Positions 29,584 to 39,770 of a stretch of 64,000 nucleotides of DNA are shown piece after piece. A program made the position numbers and the translations under genes. The notes under the pieces are model-generated. The model saw only the letters and a program-made list of their open reading frames with translations. It did not search any database and was not told the DNA's origin. The stretch's first letter is position 1, and the number at the start of each line of letters is the position of its first letter. This DNA comes from an uncultured Octadecabacter sp. (GTDB lineage: Bacteria > Pseudomonadota > Alphaproteobacteria > Rhodobacterales > Rhodobacteraceae), in the NCBI GenBank assembly GCA_937891785.1, contig CALAGN010000071.1, positions 47,463 through 111,462 on the forward strand. The letters are read 5' to 3'.

Positions 29584-32500
29584 TCAAGCCACGCTCGCGT
29601 TTTCAAGGGCGGTATCAAGCAAACGATCAGGAATGTGGACAAGGTTTGCGGTTGCAGTCCAAAGGATTGCGGCATCGATTCGGCGATCCGGAAAAATTTG
29701 CGCAACCGCATCACGATAGACAGCCATTTGCCGCAAAAGACCGATGGGCGTCTGGTCTGGCTGGTCTGGCACAAGCCGGTTTGATTTGAAATCAACAATC
29801 AGCACGCTGTCGTCTTCTACAATAAGGCGGTCAATCGTGCCGTGAACCCGACATCCGTCCAGCGCTGGGATTACGGCGCTCACGTCAACCTCGGCCAAGG
29901 CGGTATCATTAAAGACATGCGCCAAGTGCGGTGCGTCGATAAGGGCGCAGGCATCTTTGACCAAAGTTTCAGCCTCGGACCCATCCACCGGAAATGGCTG
30001 AGCAGCAACAAGCCCGTGCCCCAGCGCCGGTCGCATTTCCTTGGGATGTATTGGCAAATGCTCAAGCAGCAGATGGATAATGGTGCCACGTTGCAAAGCA
30101 CTTTCGACGTCCAAAGCTGATGAATCGTCGGGCATTACTTTGGCCCCGCCAAGATCAGAAGGTGAAATGGTGCCGCGGTTCCTGGAGGGCTTATCGACGG
30201 GACCGAACTCTGGTGGTGTCGGTTTTGCGACAGGCTGGCCCGCAATTTTTTTCGCAGGAAGGGTGTCCCAGTCTAGATGGGTTAGACGTAAACCTTCACC
30301 GCCGGGCAGGGGGTGTGTAACGGCCCCCGCGTGGCGCATGCCGTCCTCGACCGTGCTATACCAACTGTCATCGCCGGTGCCGGTTTCACCAGCTGCGCAA
30401 ACTATAAGCCATTTTTCGGCGCGGGTCATCGCGACATAAAGCAAACGGCGGCGCTCGCGGATTTGTGCTGCGACCATTTCTTCATGAACGTCCGCCATTG
30501 GGGCGGGCATCTCGGCCCTTTTGACCTTCCACATGACATGCGGCTTGGCGCTATAGATTTCGCTGCGAATTTCGTTGGCTTTGGTGTTTTTGGCCGTGTC
30601 TGGCAAGATCACGATCGGGGCCTCAAGCCCCTTGGAGCCATGGACCGTCATGACCCGGATACGATCACCTGCACTGTCCATCTGGCGTTTGATTTGCACA
30701 TCTTCGGTTTCAAGCCAGTTCAAGAAACCTGTCAGGCTTGGCACAGACGCCCGTTCATAGGACAGGGCCTGCGACAAAAGCGCGTCAATCCCGTCTTCGA
30801 CCTCGGGCCCAAGCCGGGCGAGAAGTAGTTTGCGCCCATTATGGCGGGTTAAGATACGCCCGATCAAATCATAGGGACGCAGGAAATCTGCCTTACGCAG
30901 AAGATCGTCCAGAATCGTATAGGCTTCTGTCATCTCGGTAGAATCGCGCAAGTTCTGCCAAAGATACCGTCCTTTGGCGCGACCCTGTGCCAGCGTGAAA
31001 AGCTGTTGTTCGCTCAACCCGAAAAGAGGCGAGCGAAGAGCGGATGCGAGTGAAAGATCATCCTCGGGCAACGCAATAAATTGCAGCAGTGCGGAGATGT
31101 CTTTCACGGCAAGTTCGGCGGCGAGCTTCAGTCGGTCAGCGCCCGCAACATCCAGTCCCTTGGCCTTGCAAGCAGTGATGATTTCACCGAACAGATCGCT
31201 TCGTCTTTGTACCAATATCAGGACGTCGCCTGCGGTAATCGGGCGGCTTTCATAAACATCAGTTTGATCGACTTCGGCCGGAATAGTCTCGTATTTGATC
31301 AGCCTATCAACCTCATTGGCAATCTGTTCGGCTAACTGGACGGTGTGATGGTGGCTGCCTTTTGAATCGACGGGCTTGAACCACGGCTTATCGGGGTCTT
31401 CCTTTTCGTCCGGTTCAATCGCCACCCAAAGATCGACCCTTCCGGGCATGTTTTCCTTGAAAGCGCGGTGGCTGACCTCAGCTTCAAGCCCTTCGGAGCG
31501 CTCGCCAGTAAAGGTGCGATCTACGAGGGTCAGAATAGCACCCGATGATCTGAAAGAATGCTCTAACGACAAGTCCTGCAAATCAACGCTGACTTTGCTT
31601 AACTCAGCAGCAAAGTGGTCGCGCATCCGGTCAAATCCTTCGGGGTCGGCGCCTTGAAACGAATAGATTGATTGCTTTTTGTCGCCGACGACAAAAATGG
31701 TGCGCGCGCGGTCCGGGTGCGCACCCTCGCCGGTTGCGAACTCTTGCGCGAGGTTGCGGATGACGGCCCATTGATCGGGGCTGGTATCTTGGGCTTCGTC
31801 AACAAGGATGTGGTCAATGCCGCCATCCAGCCTGAACAAGACCCATTGCGCAACCAAAGGGTCGGTTAGCAGCGCGCGCGCCTTGCGGATTTGATCGTCG
31901 AAACTCAGCATACCGCGGCGCAACTTGGCATCCTCAAGGCGGGGGATGAATTTTGACGCGAAATTATAAAGCACGCGCGTTTTTTCAAGGGCAAGAAACG
32001 CTAGCCTTTGCATCCGTGCCTCGGCCACACGGTCCATGAAATCATCGAGGTCCGCCGCCAATTCTGGGTGTGTTTCGCGGGTTCCTTTGGTCGGAAATGC
32101 CCCGGCCTTGGACCCGAACGCCGCCTTTGCCCCAGCGCCAAACAGAAAGACACCCTCAAAGACAGCGAGGTCGCGCAGGGCGAGCGGATGATCAAAGCCG
32201 ACGTCAACCAGCCTGTCCGCAGCCTTCACTTCTGTTGACGTCCCCTTGGCACAAATGGAAATCAGGTCACGAACGATTTGCAAATCGGCAGCCTGCACCA
32301 CGTTATCCACGATCTGGCGCGCGGTGGTGTTTGAAGGCAAAAGAAACAGGTCCGCAAGTGCGTCCTCGTTAAAGCCATCAAGGAACGTTTCTGCGTGTCG
32401 GGCGATCTCGGCGGTGATCTTGCCCAAGCCCTCGCCGGAAAAGTGTCGGGCAAGGTTGCGGACCACATCCTCATCACCGCCAAGCACCATGTCGTCGATT

Positions 32501-32979
32501 ACTTCTGCGCGCAGCAAATCGGCGGCGCGATCTTCCATTTCAGTGAATTGCGGGCTGATCCCTGCTTCAAGTGGGAAGCGACGCAGGAGACCGGCACAAA
32601 ACGAATGGATCGTCTGAATCTTCAACCCGCCAGGTGTCTCGATTGCGCCTGCAAAAAGCACACGCGCGATGCGCAAGCGCTCGGCATCAATCGACCCTAA
32701 AACGCCCAAATCCTGCAATTCCTTGCGCAAGTCATCGTTGGCCATCATCGCCCACGCACCAAGCCGCGCAAAAAGCCGGTTCTGCATCTCGCTTGCGGCG
32801 GCTTTAGTATAGGTAAGGCAAAGGATATTCTGAGGGTCCGTCCCGCCGAGCAAAAGACGGGCAACGCGATCGGTTAAGACCCGCGTTTTACCCGATCCGG
32901 CATTGGCCGACAGCCAGGTTGAATTGCGCGGATTTGCGGCTTCGATCTGACGCTGTGTGGCTTCGTTTGGGGCGGTCAT
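29584..32979 (-). CDS. addA: Double-strand break repair helicase-nuclease AddA
   Basis: UvrD-type 3' to 5' helicase and nuclease of AddAB, the alphaproteobacterial counterpart of RecBCD. The 1131-residue product has Walker A SANAGSGKTRVL near residue 25, motif II HILVDEAQDTSPDQW, motif V-VI region (RVMTVHGSKGLEAPIV and LLYVAMTRAEKWLIV), and a C-terminal PD-(D/E)XK nuclease with LIVDFKSNRLV. I chose the ATG of MTAPNEAT, which overlaps the addB stop; the track start adds 13 residues. Downstream partner of addB. Confidence 0.96.
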   Translation of the reverse strand: MTAPNEATQRQIEAANPRNSTWLSANAGSGKTRVLTDRVARLLLGGTDPQNILCLTYTKAAASEMQNRLFARLGAWAMMANDDLRKELQDLGVLGSIDAERLRIARVLFAGAIETPGGLKIQTIHSFCAGLLRRFPLEAGISPQFTEMEDRAADLLRAEVIDDMVLGGDEDVVRNLARHFSGEGLGKITAEIARHAETFLDGFNEDALADLFLLPSNTTARQIVDNVVQAADLQIVRDLISICAKGTSTEVKAADRLVDVGFDHPLALRDLAVFEGVFLFGAGAKAAFGSKAGAFPTKGTRETHPELAADLDDFMDRVAEARMQRLAFLALEKTRVLYNFASKFIPRLEDAKLRRGMLSFDDQIRKARALLTDPLVAQWVLFRLDGGIDHILVDEAQDTSPDQWAVIRNLAQEFATGEGAHPDRARTIFVVGDKKQSIYSFQGADPEGFDRMRDHFAAELSKVSVDLQDLSLEHSFRSSGAILTLVDRTFTGERSEGLEAEVSHRAFKENMPGRVDLWVAIEPDEKEDPDKPWFKPVDSKGSHHHTVQLAEQIANEVDRLIKYETIPAEVDQTDVYESRPITAGDVLILVQRRSDLFGEIITACKAKGLDVAGADRLKLAAELAVKDISALLQFIALPEDDLSLASALRSPLFGLSEQQLFTLAQGRAKGRYLWQNLRDSTEMTEAYTILDDLLRKADFLRPYDLIGRILTRHNGRKLLLARLGPEVEDGIDALLSQALSYERASVPSLTGFLNWLETEDVQIKRQMDSAGDRIRVMTVHGSKGLEAPIVILPDTAKNTKANEIRSEIYSAKPHVMWKVKRAEMPAPMADVHEEMVAAQIRERRRLLYVAMTRAEKWLIVCAAGETGTGDDSWYSTVEDGMRHAGAVTHPLPGGEGLRLTHLDWDTLPAKKIAGQPVAKPTPPEFGPVDKPSRNRGTISPSDLGGAKVMPDDSSALDVESALQRGTIIHLLLEHLPIHPKEMRPALGHGLVAAQPFPVDGSEAETLVKDACALIDAPHLAHVFNDTALAEVDVSAVIPALDGCRVHGTIDRLIVEDDSVLIVDFKSNRLVPDQPDQTPIGLLRQMAVYRDAVAQIFPDRRIDAAILWTATANLVHIPDRLLDTALENASVA

Positions 32980-35924
32980 GACAGGTCCTCCGGGGCGATG
33001 TCGTCGGCATCGCTCCACTCGCCAAAGCGGGAAAGGTGATCATAATTCCCACCGTCCCCTCGCTTCATATGTGCCAGCCGTGCGGTGTATCCGCGTTGGG
33101 GCCGCAACCATTCACCGATCAGATCGTGGAATTCGGCCCAAACCTTATCGGCGGGGTACTCTTCAAGGGGGGCTTCGATGTTTTTGGGATCACTTCCAAG
33201 TCCGACATAAACGGCCGCCTCGGTGCGGGCCTTGCCTAGCCCTTTGAACGCGCCGCGTTCTGTCATTGCAGCAAGAAGAAGTAACTGTAGATCAAACCGC
33301 CCTTGTTCTTTCTGGCTTGGTGGGGTGCCTGTCTTGTAGTCATACAGAATGACATCACCGTTTGCGCAGCGGTCAATGCGATCCGCGATCCCGCGCAATT
33401 CAAAATCGATCCCTGTAAGGCTGATTTCGCCCCGCTCCTCGAATTTCTCGGGCGTCGCAAGAGCGCGGCGAGCGATGTCGTCGCTCAGAAACGCATCAAT
33501 GACTCGCTCTAGCCGTGCAAACCACAGCACCCGATACGCAGGCCACGGGCAAAATTCGTCCAGCGCCTCAGTGGCGATTTGGAGAAGTTTGGCGCGGGCA
33601 TCAGGATGATTTGGCGCTGGGCCATCTCGCACAAAGCGTTCCAAAATCTCGTGCACGATGATGCCACGCAACGGTGCGTCCGGTTCAGGTGTAAGAGGGT
33701 CCAATTTGTTCAGACCCAAGATATGGCGGGCATAGATCGCGTAAGGGTCCCTGATAAGCGTCTTGATTTGCGTTACCGAAAGGCCTTTGGGGCGCGCCGC
33801 AACGGGCGGTCGTGGCGAAGGGCGTAATGCCGGCGCTGAAGGTTCTTTTGGCGCACTAATCTGCGCTGCCATAGAAAGCCAAGCATCACCCCGGTCTTGC
33901 ATTTTCTTTAGCAGCGCGGGGCCGTCATTTTCCTTGAGGCCGCCCAGCAGGTTGGTCAGGCGATTGATCCAACGTGATGGCACGGTCTCGGCTGCGTCAG
34001 AACGTTGCGCGCGAGTAATCCAGACCTCGTGGCCAGCGATAGCTTGCTGAAAATCATGCGCAGCAAGGCCGATGCGCCGTTCCGGCAGAAGCAAGCCAGC
34101 ATCGAGACGCATTTTACGATTTAGCCATGGGTCGGGCTTGGGGGCTTCGGGCCATGATCCTTCGTTCATACTGCCCAAGATCACAAGATCGGCGCTTTGA
34201 ACCCGTGCTTCGAGTGTGCCCCAGAACAGAACCTGCGGGTGGCCCTTGTCGCGGTCGCGCACATCGCCTGTATCCAGCACCGCGCCAAAAAGCTTGGCGT
34301 AATCCCGCGTTCCGAGCTGCCCACCCGCATCTGCATGCAGCGCGAGGGTGTCACAAATGCGCCTGGCCTCGCGCCCGGCACTTTCGTCCCAAAGCCCACC
34401 GCTCCCGATACCGTCCGGCCCTGCTGCAAACAGATTGGCAAGCTGCAGATGGCTTGCAACATGCGACGACAAATCGCGATCGCCCGTTGCTTCAACCCCG
34501 TCCAAGGCGGCGATCAGCCATTCGATCCAACCGATACAATCCGGATCAATCTTTTCGCGCCGCGCGGCCCAGGAACGCAGGCTTTCAGCGTCTGGATAGG
34601 GGGGGCCATAACGCCGCAATTGCAGTTCGAGCTCGCGGGTGCGCAACAAATGCGTGCTGCGGCCCCCTTCGCCGGAATGGGTGAGCGGATGTTTGAGGAG
34701 GGTCAACAAGGCCTCGCCAGTGAGCCGCTCTCCAAACAAATCAGCGACGTGACGCAGAAACCGCCCAGGTGGGCTAAGCGGCAAGGGCTGACCCGCGCTA
34801 TCATCGGGCGTGATATTCCACCGCTCGAGTGCTGCCGCTACTTGGCGCGTTAGCATACGATCAGGCGTTATTAACGCGGCGGTAATACCATCTGAAACGG
34901 CTTGGCGCAGGCGCAGCGCAATTGCCTCGGCCTCGGCGCGGGGCGAGCTGGCAACGACAATCGTCAGCCCCTTGGTTGCGCCAGCAAGATCAACGAGCTT
35001 GGACCCTTCGGACTGCCATTGGTCTGTGACAGGCGCGGGTCGCAAGGCAAGTGAAACAAGCGCATTGCGTGCATTCCCTTTGGCTTGCCCATGCCAAACG
35101 GCAACGTTCCGATGACTGATATCCAGATCGCGCAACAGCTTTGCGAAACGAAATTGAGGATGATCTTCGCCGGTCAGCGCAGTTTCAAAACGATCCCAAA
35201 CATAGTCGGGCATTTCAAAGTCAAAACCGGGCAGAACGACCGCACCTTGCGGCAGACCCGCCACAGCACGCATGAAAAGCGCGGTTGCCCCACGTGATCC
35301 GGTCGATCCTGCGACGATAATCGGGTGGGTCGGTGGTTTCGTGGCCCAGCGCGCAACCAGTCGTTCGATGACAAGGCGTTGGCGTGCTTCTTGATCGGGC
35401 GGTTCCTGTGACACATCGAAATAGCGTTGGACGATCTGCACGAATTTTAACGCGCGAACCCAGTGGCCCGACTGGTCTGTGACATCTAGGCCAGATATCG
35501 CATCGGGCGTCACGCCCTCGCCCTGCATCTCATCCATCAATGCAGCAAGGCTATCAGAGAGATCAAAAAGCGCAGAACGCGGAGCAAGATCAGGCTGGCG
35601 ATCCAGAAGATCAGAAAGCAGAACCGACAATTCAAGCCGCCGTCTGAGCGGTGCAACCGGCAGCGGCATATCGGCAGCCAAAGGATCAAGCGCCAGATCA
35701 GTGATCAGCCGAATACGGGGCAACAGACGGGCAGGGCCATCATCAAACAGCGAGAATAGGCGGCGCTGCATCCGCCGGGTGTTCACATAAATTTCGATCT
35801 TGGCGAATTCTTCTGGTGCAAGCCGTCCCGCCAGCCCCAGAAGTCCATCAATAAGGTCGCGCCCGTAATCCGCGCCGGGAGGTAGTCCAAAAATGCGTGG
35901 AGTCGTGGTTGGCTTGAACATCAT
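32976..35924 (-). CDS. addB: Double-strand break repair protein AddB
   Basis: Second nuclease subunit of AddAB. The 982-residue product has an inactivated helicase-like N-terminal part ([19 protein letters not shown] at the start, [18 protein letters not shown]), a middle part with [20 protein letters not shown], and the C-terminal nuclease [17 protein letters not shown], with the Asp and Lys of the PD-(D/E)XK site. Overlaps the MurU-like gene by 4 bases and addA by 4. Confidence 0.95.
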   Translation of the reverse strand: MMFKPTTTPRIFGLPPGADYGRDLIDGLLGLAGRLAPEEFAKIEIYVNTRRMQRRLFSLFDDGPARLLPRIRLITDLALDPLAADMPLPVAPLRRRLELSVLLSDLLDRQPDLAPRSALFDLSDSLAALMDEMQGEGVTPDAISGLDVTDQSGHWVRALKFVQIVQRYFDVSQEPPDQEARQRLVIERLVARWATKPPTHPIIVAGSTGSRGATALFMRAVAGLPQGAVVLPGFDFEMPDYVWDRFETALTGEDHPQFRFAKLLRDLDISHRNVAVWHGQAKGNARNALVSLALRPAPVTDQWQSEGSKLVDLAGATKGLTIVVASSPRAEAEAIALRLRQAVSDGITAALITPDRMLTRQVAAALERWNITPDDSAGQPLPLSPPGRFLRHVADLFGERLTGEALLTLLKHPLTHSGEGGRSTHLLRTRELELQLRRYGPPYPDAESLRSWAARREKIDPDCIGWIEWLIAALDGVEATGDRDLSSHVASHLQLANLFAAGPDGIGSGGLWDESAGREARRICDTLALHADAGGQLGTRDYAKLFGAVLDTGDVRDRDKGHPQVLFWGTLEARVQSADLVILGSMNEGSWPEAPKPDPWLNRKMRLDAGLLLPERRIGLAAHDFQQAIAGHEVWITRAQRSDAAETVPSRWINRLTNLLGGLKENDGPALLKKMQDRGDAWLSMAAQISAPKEPSAPALRPSPRPPVAARPKGLSVTQIKTLIRDPYAIYARHILGLNKLDPLTPEPDAPLRGIIVHEILERFVRDGPAPNHPDARAKLLQIATEALDEFCPWPAYRVLWFARLERVIDAFLSDDIARRALATPEKFEERGEISLTGIDFELRGIADRIDRCANGDVILYDYKTGTPPSQKEQGRFDLQLLLLAAMTERGAFKGLGKARTEAAVYVGLGSDPKNIEAPLEEYPADKVWAEFHDLIGEWLRPQRGYTARLAHMKRGDGGNYDHLSRFGEWSDADDIAPEDLS

Positions 35925-36595
35925 GGTTTCTTTCCAAGCATCGCTTCGGCGATCGGGATGCAGTCAGGACGCCCGACATCGCACCATTCACCCTCATAAT
36001 GCACCCCAAAAAGGCGCTGATTGGCAAGCATCTGGTTCCACAGAACGTGCATTGAAAACGCGCTTTCTTGCACGCGGCGCAACCCGTCTGGCCGCACAAT
36101 TTGCGCGCCCGTATAAATAATGCCCGGTCCCCAGATCAATTTGCCATCCCGCGCGATTTCAAAGTCGCCCTTGCCACGGTGCCCAAGGGCACGCATTGGG
36201 TCGATCAACAGCATGAGACCGTCCATCCGATCTGGATTCCAGGCTTGGCGGAGCGTGTCGAGCGGATTTGGGCCGCGCCAGACCGCATCAGTGTTCATCG
36301 TGAAAACCGGCCCATCGCCCAACAGCGGTAGCGCATGTCGCAACCCACCCCCAGTTTCGAGCAGCGCAGTTGTTTCATCTGAAATGGCGATGTCGCGCTG
36401 GCCAATGTGCGTGCGGATCATCTCGGCCTTGTAATGTACGTTAACCACTTTTCTGGCAACGTCATCCGCAAGCTCAAGCGCATGATCTAAAAGCGGCTTG
36501 CCTGCGACACAAATAAGCGGTTTGGGGCGGGTATCAGTGAGGGGGGCCATACGTGTGCCCAAGCCCGCCGCGAAGAAAAGGACAGAATTAGGCAT
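35921..36595 (-). CDS. murU: MurU-like nucleotidyltransferase (N-acetylmuramate-1-phosphate uridylyltransferase)
   Basis: A 224-residue sugar-1-phosphate nucleotidyltransferase with the signature [20 protein letters not shown], then [11 protein letters not shown] and [10 protein letters not shown]. In Pseudomonas putida AmgK and MurU form a peptidoglycan-salvage route that makes UDP-MurNAc. The gene follows an AmgK-like kinase with an 8-base overlap, which supports that role. Older annotation would call it mannose-1-phosphate guanylyltransferase. The start is the ATG of MPNSVLF; the track adds 22 residues. Confidence 0.85.
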   Translation of the reverse strand: MPNSVLFFAAGLGTRMAPLTDTRPKPLICVAGKPLLDHALELADDVARKVVNVHYKAEMIRTHIGQRDIAISDETTALLETGGGLRHALPLLGDGPVFTMNTDAVWRGPNPLDTLRQAWNPDRMDGLMLLIDPMRALGHRGKGDFEIARDGKLIWGPGIIYTGAQIVRPDGLRRVQESAFSMHVLWNQMLANQRLFGVHYEGEWCDVGRPDCIPIAEAMLGKKP

Positions 36596-37589
36596 TCGCT
36601 TTCCCCAGCAGCAATAAAGTTTCAGCATCAGGTTCCGGCAAGACGCGCAGGATGATTTCACGCAGGTCTTTCAGGTCGGGATGGTCCAGGTCATCCATCA
36701 AATGGGCCCAGACGCGCGGGATCAGGTCGATATAGCGCCGCTTGCCATCACGCTGTGCAAGGCGGGCAAAGATTCCGAGGATACGCAGGTTTCGCTGTAC
36801 GCCCAGAACGGCGCAGGCCTGACCAAGCGCGGTTGGTTCCATTCCGGTTTGCCCAGCGAAATAGTCGCGGGTATCGGTGCGCAATTGGGGTGAAATATCA
36901 CGTCGCGCATCCCGCAATAGCGAGACGAGATCATAGGCGGGGTGGGCCAGAAGCGCGTCTTGGAAATCCAAAAGGCCAACCCTGTCAGTGCCAGATTTTT
37001 TGGGACGCCAAACAAGATTTTCAGCGTGGTAGTCCCGAAGGGCCAATGTGTAGGGACCGTCAGCAAAGCGGCGCAACGCCGTTTCGAGGGTCGTGATTAT
37101 GGCGTCTTGGTCGTCCTTGGCCGCATTGGTCGCATACCATTGCGTCGCAAGTTCGGTCATCTGTGCGGCCGTTTTTGGATCAAGCCGTTGCAATCCGCTT
37201 GGCGGGTCGGTTTTGCCAATCGCAACAAGCACATCAACGGCAGCACGATAAAGCACCTCGGCGTCTTGTGGGTGGGTTTCGAGCCAGCGCGCAAACAGAT
37301 CATCACCAAGGTCTTCGAGGATCAAAAGCCCAAGCTCTGTATCGGCGAAAAAGACACGCGGCGCCGCGAGGCCAATCGTATTCAAGTGCTGTGCAATAGC
37401 AAGAAAGGGTCGGGTGTCTTCGCCATTTCCGGTTGGAGCGTCCATCAGAATGGCGGTCGCCCCGTCTTTTAGATTGAACAGGCGCAGGTAGCGACGCGCA
37501 GAGGCATCACCTGCAAGGGGCGTGCGCTGCCAATCTGCCCACGCAGTTGCGGCAAGTGCTTGTTCCACGAGGGTTGCGCGATCAGTCAA
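36588..37589 (-). CDS. amgK: AmgK-like anomeric MurNAc/GlcNAc kinase (aminoglycoside phosphotransferase fold)
   Basis: A 333-residue APH-fold kinase with [35 protein letters not shown], the catalytic loop [11 protein letters not shown] and the [17 protein letters not shown] metal site. Neighbouring MurU and the cell-wall context favour N-acetylmuramate or N-acetylglucosamine as substrate. No ATG is present: I place the start at a TTG (M-T-D-R-A-T) preceded at good distance by GGGGGT and overlapping the tsaE stop; the track start is another TTG four codons earlier. Confidence 0.82.
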   Translation of the reverse strand: MTDRATLVEQALAATAWADWQRTPLAGDASARRYLRLFNLKDGATAILMDAPTGNGEDTRPFLAIAQHLNTIGLAAPRVFFADTELGLLILEDLGDDLFARWLETHPQDAEVLYRAAVDVLVAIGKTDPPSGLQRLDPKTAAQMTELATQWYATNAAKDDQDAIITTLETALRRFADGPYTLALRDYHAENLVWRPKKSGTDRVGLLDFQDALLAHPAYDLVSLLRDARRDISPQLRTDTRDYFAGQTGMEPTALGQACAVLGVQRNLRILGIFARLAQRDGKRRYIDLIPRVWAHLMDDLDHPDLKDLREIILRVLPEPDAETLLLLGKANA

Positions 37590-38058
37590 ACAGACCCCCA
37601 AGGCGCCGGACCCATTTCTCGTTGCCAGAAACGATCATTTGATGGGCGGTTTCGGACATGGACTGCGGCGCTGACATCGTCAAAGTGAGGGCACCGTGCG
37701 GCGCGTATGACCCAAGCCGATCCGGCCATTCAATCAGGCAAATCGCCGTTTCAAACGCATGATCAAGCCCAAGCTCGATCAGTTCATCGATCTGAGTCAG
37801 GCGATAAAGGTCGCAGTGCCAAATGTCGGTGTCGCCGGCTTCATAGGTCTGAACCAGTGTAAATGTGGGTGACGGGACGTCTTCGTCATTTCCAAGGCGC
37901 GCACGGATCAAGGCACGTGCAAACGCTGTCTTTCCAGCGCCAATCGGGCCGGCAAGCAGGATCGTATCGCCCGCTACCAGAATGGCGGCCAGATCCTGCG
38001 CGAACAACGCGGTTTCTGCTTCGGATTGAAGGGCAATCGGCCCTGCCTGAAAAGTCAT
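37582..38058 (-). CDS. tsaE: tRNA threonylcarbamoyladenosine biosynthesis ATPase TsaE
   Basis: Partner of TsaD, TsaB and TsaC in t6A37 formation. The 158-residue product has the P-loop LLAGPIGAGKTAFARALI, SPTFTLVQTYEAG, and the HCDLYRLTQIDELIELGLD motif. It lies 40 bases past the DivL-like gene and runs into amgK. tsaD itself is 10 kb to the right in another operon. Confidence 0.95.
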   Translation of the reverse strand: MTFQAGPIALQSEAETALFAQDLAAILVAGDTILLAGPIGAGKTAFARALIRARLGNDEDVPSPTFTLVQTYEAGDTDIWHCDLYRLTQIDELIELGLDHAFETAICLIEWPDRLGSYAPHGALTLTMSAPQSMSETAHQMIVSGNEKWVRRLGGLFD

Positions 38059-38098
38059 TCTGCAAGACTATGGCCTTGGTCAGCACCTGCAAGCCAAA

Positions 38099-39700
38099 TC
38101 AAGCCCCAGCTGCAACAAGCGGGGGCAAAATATCCTCGGCTTTGGGCGTGATGCCGACATGGGCGGCAAACGAAAACCCGACGAGGGCCGCGCCAGCAGG
38201 TAGCGGTTCGATGCGGCAGTGCAGCGTTCTTCCGTCCTGAAGCTGGACGGTCACAGTGATTGGCTTGCGCTCGCCAAAAGCGCCGACGAAGTTGGTAATT
38301 TGCAACCACGCACGCGTTGGCGAACAATGCTCTTGCCAGACGGCGACTTCTTGGGAGATTGATTTGTCACTCAGCCCGAACTGCGCCTGCGCACTATGCC
38401 AAAGGTCGTTATAGGCGCGGTTTGAGAGGGTGAGTTGCCCCGAAGTCGCGAAAACAGCAATCGCTTCGTCCAGCGCATCAATGACATGTTGCCCAAGTTC
38501 GATCTGCGAGCGGAATCGCCGGGTCAATGAGATTTCGGCACTAATGTCCTCGAACAGAAAAGCGATTGCCCCATCCGGATGGGGCCGTCCCGTGACCCGA
38601 AGGGTTTCGCCGCCCAGAAGGGACCAGCTTTTGCAGTAAGTGCCACGCGAGGCTTGAGTCTCGAGCGCAGAAATTTCTTCGCGCCAAGTGGCATAGTCGC
38701 GCGGCTCAGGAAGCCGCTGGTTTTCGCGCATCCGGTCCAAGATCGCTCGAAGGGTGGGCCGTGATGACAAGAATTCGATAGGTAGCAACGTGAGATCAAG
38801 GAGAGACGGATTGAACATGACCAGCTTCCGGCTCTTGTCAAAAACAGCCAACCCGATAGAGAGCTGCGCAAACGTTTTGGCAAGGGTTTGAACAAAGCTG
38901 TGCTGGGCTGCTTCAGCCTTTACGGCAGCGTTGGCATCGATTCCAAAGTGGATTGTGCCATGACCGCGCCGCAGGCTTGTGACATCAAACCACGAGTCCG
39001 TTTGCGCCAGCGCATCTTTGACGGCAAGGCGCTGAATACTCGGGGCATCGCTTTCGATTCGCTCGATGTCGTGAAAAAGGGTCACTGGTGGCCACGGCGG
39101 CGTTTCGTCGCCCATCGTGGGGCTGATCATTTCGACCACGTCAAGATAGGCACGATTTGCCCAGGTCACGATTCCATCAGCGCCTTGTTTCCAGATAAGT
39201 TGCGGCGCGGCTTCGCCAAGGCTTCTGAGGTTTTCAAGCTCGTCTTCTATCGCTTCGAGCGTCACAGGATCGACGGTGTTCTCGGCATCAGAAACGAATC
39301 CTTCGGACAATGTGATGCGCGCAAGCCCTTCCCATAGCTCAGCCTCAATAAAGCCCGCGCCCTTGTCTTCCGGCTCGATTCGATCCTGATTACTTTCGGC
39401 GAGATTAGCGAGTTGCTTGCGCAAATGTGGAAACCTTGGGCGCAAGAGGGCGATCAGCGCTTCCCAGTCTGAAAGCCGTCCATCGCGGCGCCGCAAAAGC
39501 ATGCGTGCCGCGGGTGTCGCATCAATGAGTTTTTCATCATCGAACAAGAAAACGACGGTGCTCTCTGCCTCTTGCAGCAGCGCGCGCGCTGTCTGGCGGT
39601 CACGCCTGCTAAAGTAAAGTATGGCGCCGAAAGCGGAAATTGCACCTAAAAGCCCGACAAGAGTGGCAAAGACGATCTGTACGAGTTCTGAAAGCATCAT
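38099..39700 (-). CDS. DivL-like PAS-domain membrane protein without kinase domain
   Basis: A 533-residue protein with one N-terminal membrane segment (about 6-28, LVQIVFATLVGLLGAISAFG) and a series of PAS-like domains: EAESTVVFLFDDEKLIDATP, QLIWKQGADGIVTWANRAYL, IGLAVFDKSRKLVMFNPSL and EAIAVFATSGQLTLSNRAYN. It ends there, with no H-box or HATPase domain, and no kinase remnant fits in the 40 bases before tsaE. In relatives a PAS protein at this tsaE-linked position is called DivL and feeds the CckA-ChpT-CtrA phosphorelay; in Caulobacter DivL is a full kinase-like protein. A CtrA box lies directly upstream. The DivL call rests on domain type, recalled synteny and this box. Confidence 0.75.
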   Translation of the reverse strand: MMLSELVQIVFATLVGLLGAISAFGAILYFSRRDRQTARALLQEAESTVVFLFDDEKLIDATPAARMLLRRRDGRLSDWEALIALLRPRFPHLRKQLANLAESNQDRIEPEDKGAGFIEAELWEGLARITLSEGFVSDAENTVDPVTLEAIEDELENLRSLGEAAPQLIWKQGADGIVTWANRAYLDVVEMISPTMGDETPPWPPVTLFHDIERIESDAPSIQRLAVKDALAQTDSWFDVTSLRRGHGTIHFGIDANAAVKAEAAQHSFVQTLAKTFAQLSIGLAVFDKSRKLVMFNPSLLDLTLLPIEFLSSRPTLRAILDRMRENQRLPEPRDYATWREEISALETQASRGTYCKSWSLLGGETLRVTGRPHPDGAIAFLFEDISAEISLTRRFRSQIELGQHVIDALDEAIAVFATSGQLTLSNRAYNDLWHSAQAQFGLSDKSISQEVAVWQEHCSPTRAWLQITNFVGAFGERKPITVTVQLQDGRTLHCRIEPLPAGAALVGFSFAAHVGITPKAEDILPPLVAAGA

Positions 39701-39713
39701 CGCAGCGCGATCT

Positions 39714-39735
39714 CCTTAGCAATGCCCTGCTAAGG
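39714..39735 (-). promoter_or_regulatory. Inverted repeat that takes in the Shine-Dalgarno of the DivL-like gene
   Basis: On the minus strand, CCTTAGCA-GGGCAT-TGCTAAGG: a perfect 8-bp dyad with a 6-base loop. The 3' arm runs into AAGGAG, the likely Shine-Dalgarno, about 11 bases ahead of the ATG. As RNA it could mask the ribosome site; as DNA it could be an operator. Confidence 0.6.
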
Positions 39736-39748
39736 TGAAAGAAATTGG

Positions 39749-39763
39749 TTAATACCGTATTAA
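39749..39763 (-). promoter_or_regulatory. CtrA-binding site (TTAA-N7-TTAAC) upstream of the DivL-like gene
   Basis: On the minus strand TTAA-TACGGTA-TTAA followed by C, a full match to the TTAA-N7-TTAA(C) box of the cell-cycle regulator CtrA. It lies 49 to 63 bases before the start codon, between regB and the DivL-like gene, where it could overlap a promoter. Confidence 0.7.
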
Positions 39764-39770
39764 GCTGGGG

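Noticed and set aside
38059-38098. Frameshifted kinase domain after the DivL-like gene
   Set aside because: Only 40 bases separate it from tsaE and no H-box or ATPase motif is present, so the short form looks genuine.
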